Source: Methylovirgula sp. (GTDB lineage: Bacteria > Pseudomonadota > Alphaproteobacteria > Rhizobiales > Beijerinckiaceae). Taken from it: DNA of 15,287 bases. Every line of letters begins with the position of its first letter. The stretch's first letter is position 1. This document shows, in pieces, positions 1 to 6,214 of this stretch. Position numbers and translations under genes: made by a program. The notes beneath the pieces were generated by a model. The model ran no database searches. It saw only the letters and a list, made by a program, of their open reading frames with translations, and had not been told where the DNA came from. The stretch spans positions 1 through 15,287 of the forward strand of contig JASHVQ010000048.1 in NCBI GenBank assembly GCA_030044485.1, written 5' to 3'.

Positions 1-531
1 CGCCACCAAGGCGCCGATGATGATCTCGATCGGCCGGAAACCCTGCCGTTCGAAAAGCAGAATTCCGTAGGTGACGATCGCGGTCACCCCCATTCCCCAG
101 AGCAGAGGAAAATGGAAGAGCAGCGAAAGTTCCACGGCGCCGCCGAGAAATTCGGCAAGATCGGTCGCCATGGCGGCGATTTCGCTCGCAATCCACATGG
201 CGAAGACAAGCGGGCGCGGCAGGCGTTCGCGGCAGATTTCGGCGAGGTTGCGGCCGGTGACTATGCCGAGCTTGGCCGAAAGCGCCTGGAACAGCATCGC
301 AATGACATTGGCGAGCAGAACGACCCAAAGCAGGCTGTAGCCATATTTCGCCCCGGCCTGGATGTTCGTGGCGAAATTGCCCGGATCCATGTAGGCGATC
401 GAGACGACGACGGCCGGTCCGGCGATGGGCAGGATGACGCGCCAGCCGCTGCGCCGCCCGTCGAGCGCGTCGCGGATGGCGGCCTGGGTCCGGTTCATCG
501 GCGCATCTTGGGCGAGGGCGGTATCCAGCAT
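1..531 (-). CDS. mntH: NRAMP-family Mn2+ transporter MntH (5' part, runs off the left edge)
   Basis: Inner-membrane, proton-coupled importer of Mn2+ (and related divalent metals). Reading the minus strand from the ATG at 531 gives 177 open codons to base 1. After a polar N-terminus of about 33 residues comes the NRAMP TM1 signature AYMDPGNFATNIQAGA (residues about 50-65), whose Asp and Asn are metal ligands in the family. Further hydrophobic segments follow, including LLWVVLLANVIAMLFQAL and the highly typical WIASEIAAMATDLAEFLGG stretch (about residues 116-134). The second metal-binding motif in TM6 lies outside the window. An in-frame ATG at 498 is an alternative start. The gene is divergent from mntR across about 90 bp containing a palindrome that may be the MntR operator, so repression by Mn-loaded MntR is the expected control. 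Family identity is very secure; the metal is inferred from family and neighbour. Confidence 0.95.
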   Translation of the reverse strand, partial: MLDTALAQDAPMNRTQAAIRDALDGRRSGWRVILPIAGPAVVVSIAYMDPGNFATNIQAGAKYGYSLLWVVLLANVIAMLFQALSAKLGIVTGRNLAEICRERLPRPLVFAMWIASEIAAMATDLAEFLGGAVELSLLFHFPLLWGMGVTAIVTYGILLFERQGFRPIEIIIGALVA

Positions 532-555
532 GGGTTCAAGCCCTATTTCGTAGCC

Positions 556-573
556 TAAGCTACAAATAGCTTA
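556..573. promoter_or_regulatory. Candidate MntR operator in the mntH-mntR divergent region
   Basis: A perfect 7-bp inverted repeat with a 4-base spacer, TAAGCTACAAATAGCTTA, lies 25 bp upstream of the mntH ATG. A second, outer inverted pair, AGCCTAA (552-558) and TTAGGCT (574-580), surrounds and partly overlaps it. Size and symmetry suit a dimeric DtxR/MntR-type repressor, and the site lies between the Mn transporter and the regulator. A weak mntH promoter candidate on the minus strand (TTGCCA at 591-586, 17-base spacer, TATTTG at 568-563) would place the -10 inside the palindrome. Operator function is inferred from position and symmetry only. Confidence 0.65.
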
Positions 574-621
574 TTAGGCTTTAAATGGCAACCATGATTG
601 ATCTTTGCAAGGCGCGGGCGC

Positions 622-1122
622 ATGTTCGCCGGCGAGCGAGGATCGATGCCGATGGGCGCCAAGAAGGTCATGGCTCCGGCCGAACTTCCGACCGAAGCGG
701 CGCAGGCGGAAAGGTTCGGAAAGGCGCGTTCGGCTCAGGCGACCGCCGTCCTCGAAGATTATGTCGAGCTGATCGACGATCTCTTGGGCTCGGAAGGCGA
801 AGCGCGTCCGACCGACATTGCCCGCCGGCTCGGCGTGTCGCACGCGACCGCGATCAAAAGCATCTCCCGGCTGAAACGCGAAGGGCTTGCGACCTCGCGG
901 CGCTACCGCGGCGTGTTCCTGACCCCACAGGGTTCCGAACTCGCCGCCCGCGTCCGCTCCCGCCACCGGCTGGTCGTCGACCTTTTGGTCGCCGTCGGCG
1001 TTCCCGAACATTGCGCCGAGCTTGATGCCGAGGGAATCGAACACCATGTTTCGGATGCTGCGCTCGCGGCCTTCGCGCGGTTTATCGCGCGTTCCGGTTC
1101 AGCCGGCCACAAGCCGGACTGA
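622..1122 (+). CDS. mntR: MntR, DtxR-family manganese-responsive repressor
   Basis: Cytoplasmic Mn2+-dependent transcriptional repressor of Mn uptake genes. The protein (166 aa from this ATG; E. coli MntR is 155) has an N-terminal winged helix-turn-helix (ARPTDIARRLGVSHATAIKS, then a wing with RGVFLTPQG) and a C-terminal metal-binding/dimerisation domain. All six residues matching the Mn ligands of B. subtilis MntR appear present: Asp and Glu in EDYVELID (D46, E49), His in RSRHRLVV (H115), and Glu, Glu and His in AEGIEHHVS (E137, E140, H141). Start choice is uncertain. ATGs at 646 and 652 follow GAGGATCG and give 158 or 156 aa, closer to the usual length; the ATG at 622 has AAGG 9 bases upstream; an in-frame TTG lies at 598. 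The gene is divergent from mntH and probably autoregulated through the palindrome at 552-580. Confidence 0.92.
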   Translation: MFAGERGSMPMGAKKVMAPAELPTEAAQAERFGKARSAQATAVLEDYVELIDDLLGSEGEARPTDIARRLGVSHATAIKSISRLKREGLATSRRYRGVFLTPQGSELAARVRSRHRLVVDLLVAVGVPEHCAELDAEGIEHHVSDAALAAFARFIARSGSAGHKPD

Positions 1123-1459
1123 TCGCGCAAGAGCGCTTCAGACGACGGATCGCTGACGAGCTTTCCCGCATTGCGGCGCCGCGCAAGAGTTAAGCCGCGC
1201 GCCGCTTGTGGCTTCCGCGCCACAGCTTTGGATCATCTTCCGCAGGACTTGGTTAGCCAAAAAGAAAGCCGCTTTTCAGCCATAAACCCTCGGCTAAGCT
1301 TGATTTGGTTGAATGGAGTTTAAGTTTTCGCGCTGCAGAGTGTCGACGCGAAACTTCAGCGGAGTTCCGAAGTAGCAGGAGTCATCGCCCGCGTCCCCGC
1401 GTGGCAGTGGGTGCCCCAAAAGGGTGCGTCGCTTACTTTCGAACTGCGGGGTTAATCAC
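1123..1459. other. 337-bp gene-free region between mntR and ilvD
   Basis: No convincing coding sequence on either strand: the ORFs present have no recognisable protein signature and overlap the neighbouring genes. It holds a small hairpin just after mntR (1206-1225), a TTGG-TTAG-CCAA near-palindrome (1249-1260), and an AT-richer patch (about 1250-1330) where an ilvD promoter is most likely. I could not pick a convincing -35/-10 pair. The long upstream stretch leaves room for an ilvD 5' leader, but I see no leader peptide rich in Ile, Leu or Val codons and no clear terminator/antiterminator pair. Confidence 0.5.
1206..1225 (+). terminator. Weak hairpin downstream of mntR, possible terminator
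   Basis: A stem of about 7 bp (TTGTGGC with GCCACAG, including one G-T pair) encloses the 6-base loop TTCCGC, about 85 bp after the mntR stop. It is followed only by CTTTGG, not a real T-tract, so factor-independent termination is doubtful. Confidence 0.25.
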
Positions 1460-3190
1460 TTGGACGCGCGCGTATTCGACAAACGGAAACTTCCCAGCCG
1501 CCATGTGACGGAAGGCCCGGAACGGGCGCCGCATCGCTCCTATCTCTACGCGATGGGACTGACGCGCGAGGAAATCCACCAGCCCCTGGTCGGCGTCGCC
1601 TCCTGCTGGAATGAAGCCGCGCCCTGCAACATTTCGCTGATGCGGCAAGCCCAGGCGGTCAAGAAGGGTGTCGCGACCGCCGGCGGCACGCCGCGCGAGT
1701 TCTGCACCATCACCGTGACCGACGGCATGGCCATGGGCCACCAGGGCATGAAATCCTCGCTCGTCTCCCGCGAAGTTATCGCCGACTCGGTCGAACTTAC
1801 GATGCGCGGCCATTGTTACGACGCGCTCGTCGGCGTCGCCGGCTGCGACAAGTCGTTGCCGGGCATGATGATGGCCATGCTGCGGCTCAATGTGCCGTCG
1901 ATCTTCATCTACGGCGGCTCGATCCTGCCTGGCAGTTTTCGCGGCCAGCCGGTGACGGTTCAGGACCTCTTCGAGGCGGTCGGCAGATTCTCCGTCGGCA
2001 AAATCTCGGCGGAAGATCTCGACGAGCTCGAGACCGTCGCCTGTCCCTCGGCGGGCGCCTGCGGCGCGCAATTCACCGCCAATACGATGGCGACAGTTTC
2101 CGAAGCCATCGGGCTTGCGCTCCCTTACTCGGCCGGCGCGCCGGCGCCTTATGAAATCCGCGACCGGTTCTGCGAAACGGCCGGCGAGACCGTGATGGAG
2201 CTCCTCGGGCGCAAAATCCGCCCGCGCGATATCGTGACGCGCAAGGCGCTGGAAAACGCCGCCGCCGTCGTCGCCGCGACCGGCGGTTCGACCAATGGGG
2301 CGCTGCACATTCCGGCGATCGCGCACGAGGCGGGGATCGACTTCGATCTTTTCGCGGTCGCGGAAGTCTTCGAGCGCACGCCATATATCGCCGATCTGAA
2401 GCCGAGTGGGCGCTACGTCGCCAAAGACATGTTCGAGGCGGGCGGCATTCCGCTGCTCATGAAAACGCTGCTCGACCACGGCTTCCTGCACGGCGATTGC
2501 CTGACGGTGACCGGCCGCAGCATGGCCGAGAACCTGGCGCGCGTGAAATGGAATCCGGATCAGGACGTGATCCGGCCGGCCAACAAGCCGATCCATCCGA
2601 CCGGCGGCATCGTCGGCCTTAAAGGCAATCTCGCCCCCGACGGCGCGATCGTGAAGGTCGCGGGCATCGATCAGGACAAGCTTACTTTCGAAGGCCCGGC
2701 GCTGTGCTTCGACAGCGAAGAGGCCTGTTTCGAGGCGGTTTCGAAGCGCCGTTATCAGCCGGGCTGTGTTTTGGTCATCCGCTACGAGGGGCCGCGCGGC
2801 GGCCCCGGCATGCGCGAGATGCTGTCGACCACGGCGGCGATCTACGGGCAGGGCATGGGCAATAAGGTGGCGCTCATCACCGACGGACGTTTTTCCGGGG
2901 CGACGCGCGGCTTCTGCGTCGGCCATGTCGGGCCCGAGGCCGCGGTCGGCGGCCCGATCGCGCTGCTGCGCGACGGCGACATTATCCGTCTCGATGCGCT
3001 GCAACGCACAATCGAGCTGCGCGTCTCCGACGAGGAGCTGGCGCGGCGCAGAAAAACATGGGCGCCGCGTCCGACCGAGTTCGGCTCGGGCGCTCTTTAC
3101 AAATATGCCGAGGTGGTCGGACCGGCGCGCTACGGCGCGGTCACCCATCCCGGCGCGGCCGGGGAGACGCAGTGTTACGCCGATGTCTAA
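1460..3190 (+). CDS. ilvD: Dihydroxy-acid dehydratase IlvD
   Basis: Dehydrates 2,3-dihydroxy-isovalerate and 2,3-dihydroxy-3-methylvalerate to the 2-keto acids, the third common step of valine and isoleucine (and hence leucine and pantothenate) synthesis; cytoplasmic, Fe-S and Mg2+ dependent. With a TTG start at 1460 the protein is 576 aa, normal for the alphaproteobacterial form. Cluster cysteines are visible as [12 protein letters not shown] (C49), AGCDKSLPG (C129, with the D130-K131 Mg site) and [17 protein letters not shown] (C201); this three-Cys pattern fits a [2Fe-2S]-type enzyme. The C-terminal half contains [23 protein letters not shown]. Start choice: no in-frame ATG precedes the conserved [14 protein letters not shown] 1460 gives a natural N-terminus ([15 protein letters not shown]) with GGGG about 8 bases upstream. 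A GTG at 1424 (588 aa) is less likely. The 3' end overlaps the exoR-like gene by 8 bp. IlvD and Edd are related families, but this sequence reads as IlvD. Confidence 0.95.
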   Translation: MDARVFDKRKLPSRHVTEGPERAPHRSYLYAMGLTREEIHQPLVGVASCWNEAAPCNISLMRQAQAVKKGVATAGGTPREFCTITVTDGMAMGHQGMKSSLVSREVIADSVELTMRGHCYDALVGVAGCDKSLPGMMMAMLRLNVPSIFIYGGSILPGSFRGQPVTVQDLFEAVGRFSVGKISAEDLDELETVACPSAGACGAQFTANTMATVSEAIGLALPYSAGAPAPYEIRDRFCETAGETVMELLGRKIRPRDIVTRKALENAAAVVAATGGSTNGALHIPAIAHEAGIDFDLFAVAEVFERTPYIADLKPSGRYVAKDMFEAGGIPLLMKTLLDHGFLHGDCLTVTGRSMAENLARVKWNPDQDVIRPANKPIHPTGGIVGLKGNLAPDGAIVKVAGIDQDKLTFEGPALCFDSEEACFEAVSKRRYQPGCVLVIRYEGPRGGPGMREMLSTTAAIYGQGMGNKVALITDGRFSGATRGFCVGHVGPEAAVGGPIALLRDGDIIRLDALQRTIELRVSDEELARRRKTWAPRPTEFGSGALYKYAEVVGPARYGAVTHPGAAGETQCYADV

Positions 3191-4034
3191 GCGGGACGCA
3201 CTCTTCGCGATCTTCGGCGTCGCGGCTTTGTCCGGGGCGGCGGGCCTGCTCGTGCCAGCGGGCCTGGCCTTCGACGGCACGACCCAGACCGCGGCATCGA
3301 CCGACAAGACGACGCCGCTGCAGATCTTCAAGAATCCGCAAGCCGCGCTGCGCGCCGGACTTGAGGATTTCAAGAGCGGCGATCAGCGTTCCGGCCTCGA
3401 GGCTCTGAAATATGCGGCCGCGGGCGGGGAGTCGCTCGCCCGCTGGAAACTCGCCAAAATGTATGCCGACGGCGACGGCGTGCCTCAGGACGACATCAAG
3501 GCCTATGAATATTTCTCGCAGATCGTCGAGGACTACGACGAGGACAATCCCGACCCGCGCGAATTGCCGGTGGTTTCGAGCGCCTTCGTCGCGGTCGGCG
3601 CCTACAGCCTGAACGGCATCGCCAATACCAAGGTCGCGCCCGATCCGCAGCGCGCGCTCGCCATGTTCCAGTATGCAGCGACCAATTTCGGCGATCCCAA
3701 TGCGCAATATGATCTCGCCCGCATGTATCTCGATGGGATCGGCGTCGACAAGGATGCGGGGCAGGCGGCCCGCTGGCTGCATCTCGCCGCCGACAAGAAC
3801 CATGTCGAGGCGCAGGCTCTGCTCGGGCAATTGCTGTTCACGGGTCGGGGCGGCGTGCCTCAGCAGCGCGGCCTCGGCCTCATGTATCTGACGCTTGCCC
3901 GCGACGCCGCGGTTCAGGACAAGAAGTATCAATGGATCCTCGACCTCTATAATTCGGCGACGGCCGCAGCCAGCGACAGCGACAAGCAGATCGCCTCGCT
4001 CTATATCGCCGACTACAAGAAGAGACACGACTGA
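3183..4034 (+). CDS. exoR: ExoR-like periplasmic Sel1-repeat protein
   Basis: In rhizobia ExoR is a periplasmic inhibitor of the ExoS/ChvI two-component system, controlling exopolysaccharide, motility and the acid/host switch. The 283-aa protein has a signal peptide ([18 protein letters not shown], hydrophobic to about residue 29, cleavage likely after GLA-29), then FDG and PLQIFK, matching the start of mature ExoR. Sel1-like helical repeats follow: [27 protein letters not shown] (about 74-100), [29 protein letters not shown] (about 160-188) and [24 protein letters not shown] (about 196-219). Architecture and length resemble S. meliloti ExoR (about 268 aa) as I remember it. The ATG lies inside the last codons of ilvD (8-bp overlap) with no good Shine-Dalgarno close by, suggesting translational coupling. 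No exoS or chvI lies in the window. A generic Sel1 protein of other function remains possible. Confidence 0.75.
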   Translation: MSKRDALFAIFGVAALSGAAGLLVPAGLAFDGTTQTAASTDKTTPLQIFKNPQAALRAGLEDFKSGDQRSGLEALKYAAAGGESLARWKLAKMYADGDGVPQDDIKAYEYFSQIVEDYDEDNPDPRELPVVSSAFVAVGAYSLNGIANTKVAPDPQRALAMFQYAATNFGDPNAQYDLARMYLDGIGVDKDAGQAARWLHLAADKNHVEAQALLGQLLFTGRGGVPQQRGLGLMYLTLARDAAVQDKKYQWILDLYNSATAAASDSDKQIASLYIADYKKRHD

Positions 4035-4055
4035 GCGCGAGCTGGCGCTTGCTCC

Positions 4056-4361
4056 ATGAGTGCATTTGAGAGAATCGTCCGCGTGCGGCTGAGCGGCCGC
4101 GTGCAGGGCGTGGGCTTTCGTGCCTTCATACAGCGCCATGCCGAGGCGCGGGGCGTCGTCGGCTGGGTGCGCAATCGCCGTGACGGCGACGTCGAAGCGG
4201 TCTTCGCCGGTTCCGAACATGCCGTCGCCGCGCTTTGCGAAGCCTGCCGCCGCGGCCCGCTCAATGCGTTCGTCGCACGGCTCGATGTCGAAGATGCGGA
4301 TTGCGCCGCCTTTGAAGAGGCCGATGCAGCGCGCGCCTTCCTTCAGCGCGCGACGCGCTAG
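4056..4361 (+). CDS. acyP: Acylphosphatase
   Basis: Small cytoplasmic enzyme hydrolysing acyl phosphates such as acetyl phosphate or carbamoyl phosphate. The 101-aa protein fits the family (about 90-100 aa) and carries both signatures: GRVQGVGFRAFIQRHA (residues 14-29, phosphate-binding loop with catalytic Arg22) and GWVRNRRDGDVEAVFAG (36-52, catalytic Asn40). It begins 21 bp after the exoR-like stop on the same strand and is probably cotranscribed with ilvD and exoR. The ribosome binding site is weak. The last 15-20 residues are Ala-rich and less conserved. The identification is secure; the physiological substrate is not known from sequence. Confidence 0.93.
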   Translation: MSAFERIVRVRLSGRVQGVGFRAFIQRHAEARGVVGWVRNRRDGDVEAVFAGSEHAVAALCEACRRGPLNAFVARLDVEDADCAAFEEADAARAFLQRATR

Positions 4362-4407
4362 ACGGATCGGGCACGCCCGCGCCCGTCGAAAGCCGTTCCC
4401 ATTCCGC

Positions 4408-4435
4408 TTGACTTATATATCCCGGCGGTTATACG
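4408..4435 (+). promoter_or_regulatory. Probable promoter of the arsR-like gene
   Basis: TTGACT (4408-4413) and TATACG (4430-4435) are separated by 16 bases, a good sigma-70-type arrangement in an AT-rich patch about 50 bp upstream of the ATG. TTATAC one base earlier is an alternative -10. Both hexamers lie within arms of an inverted repeat, as expected for a self-repressed gene. Confidence 0.5.
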
Positions 4436-4439
4436 TCAA
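4408..4439. promoter_or_regulatory. Inverted repeat over the arsR-like promoter, candidate operator
   Basis: Arms TTGACTTATA (4408-4417) and TATACGTCAA (4430-4439) are complementary at 9 of 10 positions with a 12-base spacer. They coincide with the proposed -35 and -10 hexamers, so a bound dimer would block RNA polymerase. Autorepression is usual for ArsR-family genes; binding here is inferred. Confidence 0.45.
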
Positions 4440-4462
4440 TCAATAACCATAAGGTAATTGAT
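4439..4462. promoter_or_regulatory. Near-perfect 24-bp palindrome over the arsR-like ribosome binding site and start codon
   Basis: The 24 bases match their own reverse complement at 20 positions: half-sites ATCAATAACC (4439-4448) and GGTAATTGAT (4453-4462) around ATAA. It includes the AAGG Shine-Dalgarno and the first two bases of the ATG. Size and AT-richness suit an ArsR-type dimer site. As RNA it could also form a hairpin masking the start. Confidence 0.45.
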
Positions 4463-4790
4463 GTCGATGCCCAACGCTCGCGATGTGCTCTTCAGAACGC
4501 TCGCCGATCCGACCCGGCGCGCCATCTTCGAGAGGTTGTGCCGCGAAGGCGAGCAGACGGTCGCGGCTTTGACGGCGCGCTCCGGGGTCTCCCAACCGGC
4601 CGTCTCGAAACATCTTGGAGTTCTGAAGGGGGCGAAGCTGGTACGCGACCGGCACGAGGGTCGCCGCACGCATTATAGCGCGCAGCTCGGCGCCCTGGCG
4701 CCGCTCATCGACTGGACGAGCCAAATGACCGGGTTCTGGCAAAGCCGGTTCGACAAGCTCGAAGACCTGCTCAAGAGGATGGACCGATGA
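4461..4790 (+). CDS. ArsR-family HTH transcriptional regulator (metal-ligand-free type)
   Basis: DNA-binding repressor of the type usually paired with AHSA1/SRPBCC genes. The 109-aa protein opens with the subfamily pattern LFRTLADPTRRAIFERL (residues 10-26), then a winged helix-turn-helix, TVAALTARSGVSQPAVSKHL (about 33-52), and a wing with RDRHEGRRTHYSAQ. The ELCVCDL metal-binding motif of arsenic/cadmium sensors is absent (one Cys, at 27), so metal sensing is not supported and the ligand is unknown. Start: ATG 4461 with AAGG 6 bases upstream; ATG 4467 is possible. The stop overlaps the ATG of a 25-codon ORF (ATGA), and the AHSA1 gene follows 82 bp later. Two palindromes over its promoter and start suggest autoregulation. 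Confidence 0.9.
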   Translation: MSMPNARDVLFRTLADPTRRAIFERLCREGEQTVAALTARSGVSQPAVSKHLGVLKGAKLVRDRHEGRRTHYSAQLGALAPLIDWTSQMTGFWQSRFDKLEDLLKRMDR

Positions 4791-4864
4791 GCAAGCCGAC
4801 GCGCGAAGCGCCCCGCGCCGCTGCCAAAAAAACGTCGGCGACGGCGGCGAAGCTGGAAGGATGA
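4787..4864 (+). CDS. 25-codon ORF between arsR-like and AHSA1 genes (possible relic of a lost gene)
   Basis: Starts with an ATGA overlap on the arsR-like stop, with GAGG about 8 bases upstream, and ends 4 bp before the AHSA1 start. The peptide begins MSKPTREAPRAAAKKTSA and is rich in Ala and Lys. From memory, DUF1801-family proteins encoded beside ArsR/AHSA1 pairs begin in a similar way (MSKP..., ...KKTSATAK...), so this may be the N-terminal stub of such a gene after an internal deletion. It may instead be a short coupling ORF that keeps ribosomes moving to the AHSA1 start. Nothing proves it is translated to a stable product. Confidence 0.4.
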   Translation: MSKPTREAPRAAAKKTSATAAKLEG

Positions 4865-4868
4865 ACCG

Positions 4869-5279
4869 ATGAGCAAACCTGCGACCGAAATGCGCTCAGT
4901 CGTCGTCGAACGCGAGATGCCTTATCCGCCGGAGAAGATCTGGCGGGCGCTCACGCAGCCGCAGCTGATCGAGGAGTGGCTCATGAAGAACGACTTCAAG
5001 CCGGTCGTAAATCAGCGTTTCAGTCTTCGCGCCGACTGGGGCGCGGTCGACTGTCAAATCCTGGAAGTCGAGCCCGACAAAACGCTGTCTTACACCTGGG
5101 CGGCCCATGGTCTCGAAAGCGTGGTGACTTGGACTCTCACCCCGACGCGCACGGGAACCCGCCTGCGCATGGAACACTCGGGATTCCGGCCGGACCAGAG
5201 CCAAGCCTACCAGGGCGCGCAGTTCGGGTGGCCGCAGTTCTTTGCCAAGCTGGAGCAGGTCCTGGCACGGCTCGATTGA
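4869..5279 (+). CDS. AHSA1/SRPBCC-domain protein (START-like fold)
   Basis: Small cytoplasmic protein of the Activator-of-Hsp90-ATPase-homologue-1-like group in the SRPBCC (Bet v1-like) superfamily, which bind hydrophobic ligands in a helix-grip cavity; the bacterial members have no settled function. The 136-aa protein (usual length about 140) shows VEREMPYPPEKIWRALTQPQ (residues 13-32, first strand and helices), EEWLMKNDF, the central strands (LEVEPDKTLSYTWAAHG, VVTWTLTPTRTGTRLRMEH) and the closing helix FGWPQFFAKLEQVLARL. Its start region (AAGGATGAACCG before the ATG, then MSKP) closely copies that of the ORF just upstream. Probably in one operon with the arsR-like gene and controlled by it. 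Converges on lipB with a 16-bp gap. Confidence 0.88.
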   Translation: MSKPATEMRSVVVEREMPYPPEKIWRALTQPQLIEEWLMKNDFKPVVNQRFSLRADWGAVDCQILEVEPDKTLSYTWAAHGLESVVTWTLTPTRTGTRLRMEHSGFRPDQSQAYQGAQFGWPQFFAKLEQVLARLD

Positions 5280-5295
5280 AGCCCGAGCCCGCAAT

Positions 5296-6003
5296 TCAAA
5301 GCGCGGCGTCCGGCGCGGCAGGGACGCGGGTTTTTCCAAAGACGGTCTCGAACGCGCTGCGCAGCGCCGTATCGACATCGCCCATGCTCGCGTTCGCGCC
5401 GAGCTCGCTGAGGCTCGTCGTGCCGAGATGCGGCGCGCTCACGCCGCACGGCGCGATTGCCGCGAAATGCGACAGATCCGGGGAAACGTTGAGAGCCACG
5501 CCGTGAAACGAGACCCAGCGGCGCACGCGTATGCCGATTGCGGCGATCTTGTCTTCGGCGGGCGCGTCTTCGGCGCCCGGCGGCTTGTCGGGCCGCGCCA
5601 CCCAAATGCCGACACGCTCTTCGCGCCTTAAGCCGGCAACGCCGAAAGGCGCTACCGCGGCGACGATCCAAGTCTCGAGGGCCGCCACGAAACCGCGCAA
5701 ATCCGGCTGGCGGCGCGCAAGATCGAGCATCACGTAACAGACGCGCTGGCCGGGGCCGTGGTAGATGATTTGCCCGCCGCGGCCGGTCCGATAAAGCGGG
5801 AAGGGCAGATCGTCCGGCACGTCACCCGCCGACGTGCCGGCGGTATAGAGCGGCGGATGTTCGACCAGAAAAACCGCCTCGGCCGCTTCGCCTGCCGCTA
5901 TGGCGGCGGCGCGCGCCTGCATGGTTTCGAGCGCGGCTTGATAGGGCGTCAAGCCTTCGATCACACGCCATTCGACGGGTTTTGCGCCGGGCGCCGGCAG
6001 CAT
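5296..6003 (-). CDS. lipB: Octanoyltransferase LipB
   Basis: Transfers octanoyl from octanoyl-ACP to the lipoyl domains of 2-oxoacid dehydrogenases and the glycine cleavage H protein, the first step of lipoate assembly; cytoplasmic. The 235-aa protein has the family core: [14 protein letters not shown] (residues 45-58), [15 protein letters not shown] (72-86), and the catalytic pair Lys152 ([11 protein letters not shown]) and Cys186 (APCGVS), followed by MTSL-like GTTSL. The segment at about 138-150 ([14 protein letters not shown]) is an insertion typical of alphaproteobacterial LipB. The ATG at 6003 gives a natural start although its Shine-Dalgarno is weak. The gene runs away from the tRNA-Leu, sharing a 63-bp intergenic region. 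lipA is not in the window. Confidence 0.95.
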   Translation of the reverse strand: MLPAPGAKPVEWRVIEGLTPYQAALETMQARAAAIAAGEAAEAVFLVEHPPLYTAGTSAGDVPDDLPFPLYRTGRGGQIIYHGPGQRVCYVMLDLARRQPDLRGFVAALETWIVAAVAPFGVAGLRREERVGIWVARPDKPPGAEDAPAEDKIAAIGIRVRRWVSFHGVALNVSPDLSHFAAIAPCGVSAPHLGTTSLSELGANASMGDVDTALRSAFETVFGKTRVPAAPDAAL

Positions 6004-6026
6004 CGAGCGAGCGGGGGCGGCGAGCC

Positions 6027-6054
6027 TTGTCAGTTGAGGGCCTTTTTGTTAGAC
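6027..6054 (+). promoter_or_regulatory. Probable promoter of tRNA-Leu
   Basis: TTGTCA (6027-6032), a 16-base spacer and TTAGAC (6049-6054) end 12 bp before the mature tRNA 5' end, a usual distance for a short tRNA leader. Judged by eye. Confidence 0.5.
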
Positions 6055-6066
6055 GACACGGCCTTC

Positions 6067-6151
6067 GCGGCCATGGCGGAATTGGTAGACGCGCTAGCTT
6101 GAGGTGCTAGTTGGGCAACCAGTGGAGGTTCGAGTCCTCTTGGCCGCACCA
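6067..6151 (+). tRNA. tRNA-Leu (anticodon GAG), CCA encoded
   Basis: An 85-nt class II tRNA. The acceptor arms GCGGCCA (6067-6073) and TGGCCGC (6141-6147) pair perfectly, followed by discriminator A and encoded CCA. The D-arm holds GGCGGAATTGGTAGACGC. The anticodon stem CTAGC/GCTAG encloses loop TTGAGGT with anticodon GAG at 6101-6103, reading CUC and CUU leucine codons. The long variable arm (TGG-GCAA-CCA) is characteristic of leucine, and the T-arm is GAGG-TTCGAGT-CCTC. A run of six T shortly after the CCA (6156-6161) may end transcription. The next gene, on the opposite strand, is a lower-GC glycosyltransferase. Confidence 0.97.
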
Positions 6152-6214
6152 TCCCATTTTTTCGCCTGAAAAGACTTGTGCGACTCTTCGATATTGCGAA
6201 GCAAGCATCCAACT

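Noticed and set aside
112..558. A 148-codon plus-strand frame at the left edge
   Set aside because: The minus strand encodes an unmistakable NRAMP protein across the same bases; the plus-strand frame is its shadow.
1305..1508. A 67-codon frame overlapping the ilvD start
   Set aside because: No family resemblance, no good ribosome binding site, and it runs into ilvD in another frame.
1433..3373. A 646-codon open frame on the minus strand opposite ilvD
   Set aside because: Antisense to a certain ilvD; composition is the Arg/Ala/Asp-rich pattern of a GC-rich shadow frame, with no recognisable domain.
3141..4220. A 359-codon minus-strand frame opposite the exoR-like and acyP genes
   Set aside because: Both plus-strand genes have clear signatures; this frame resembles no family I recognise.
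4362..4407. Possible terminator after acyP (GGGC...GCCC dyad near 4370-4385)
   Set aside because: The stem is only about 4 bp and there is no T-tract.
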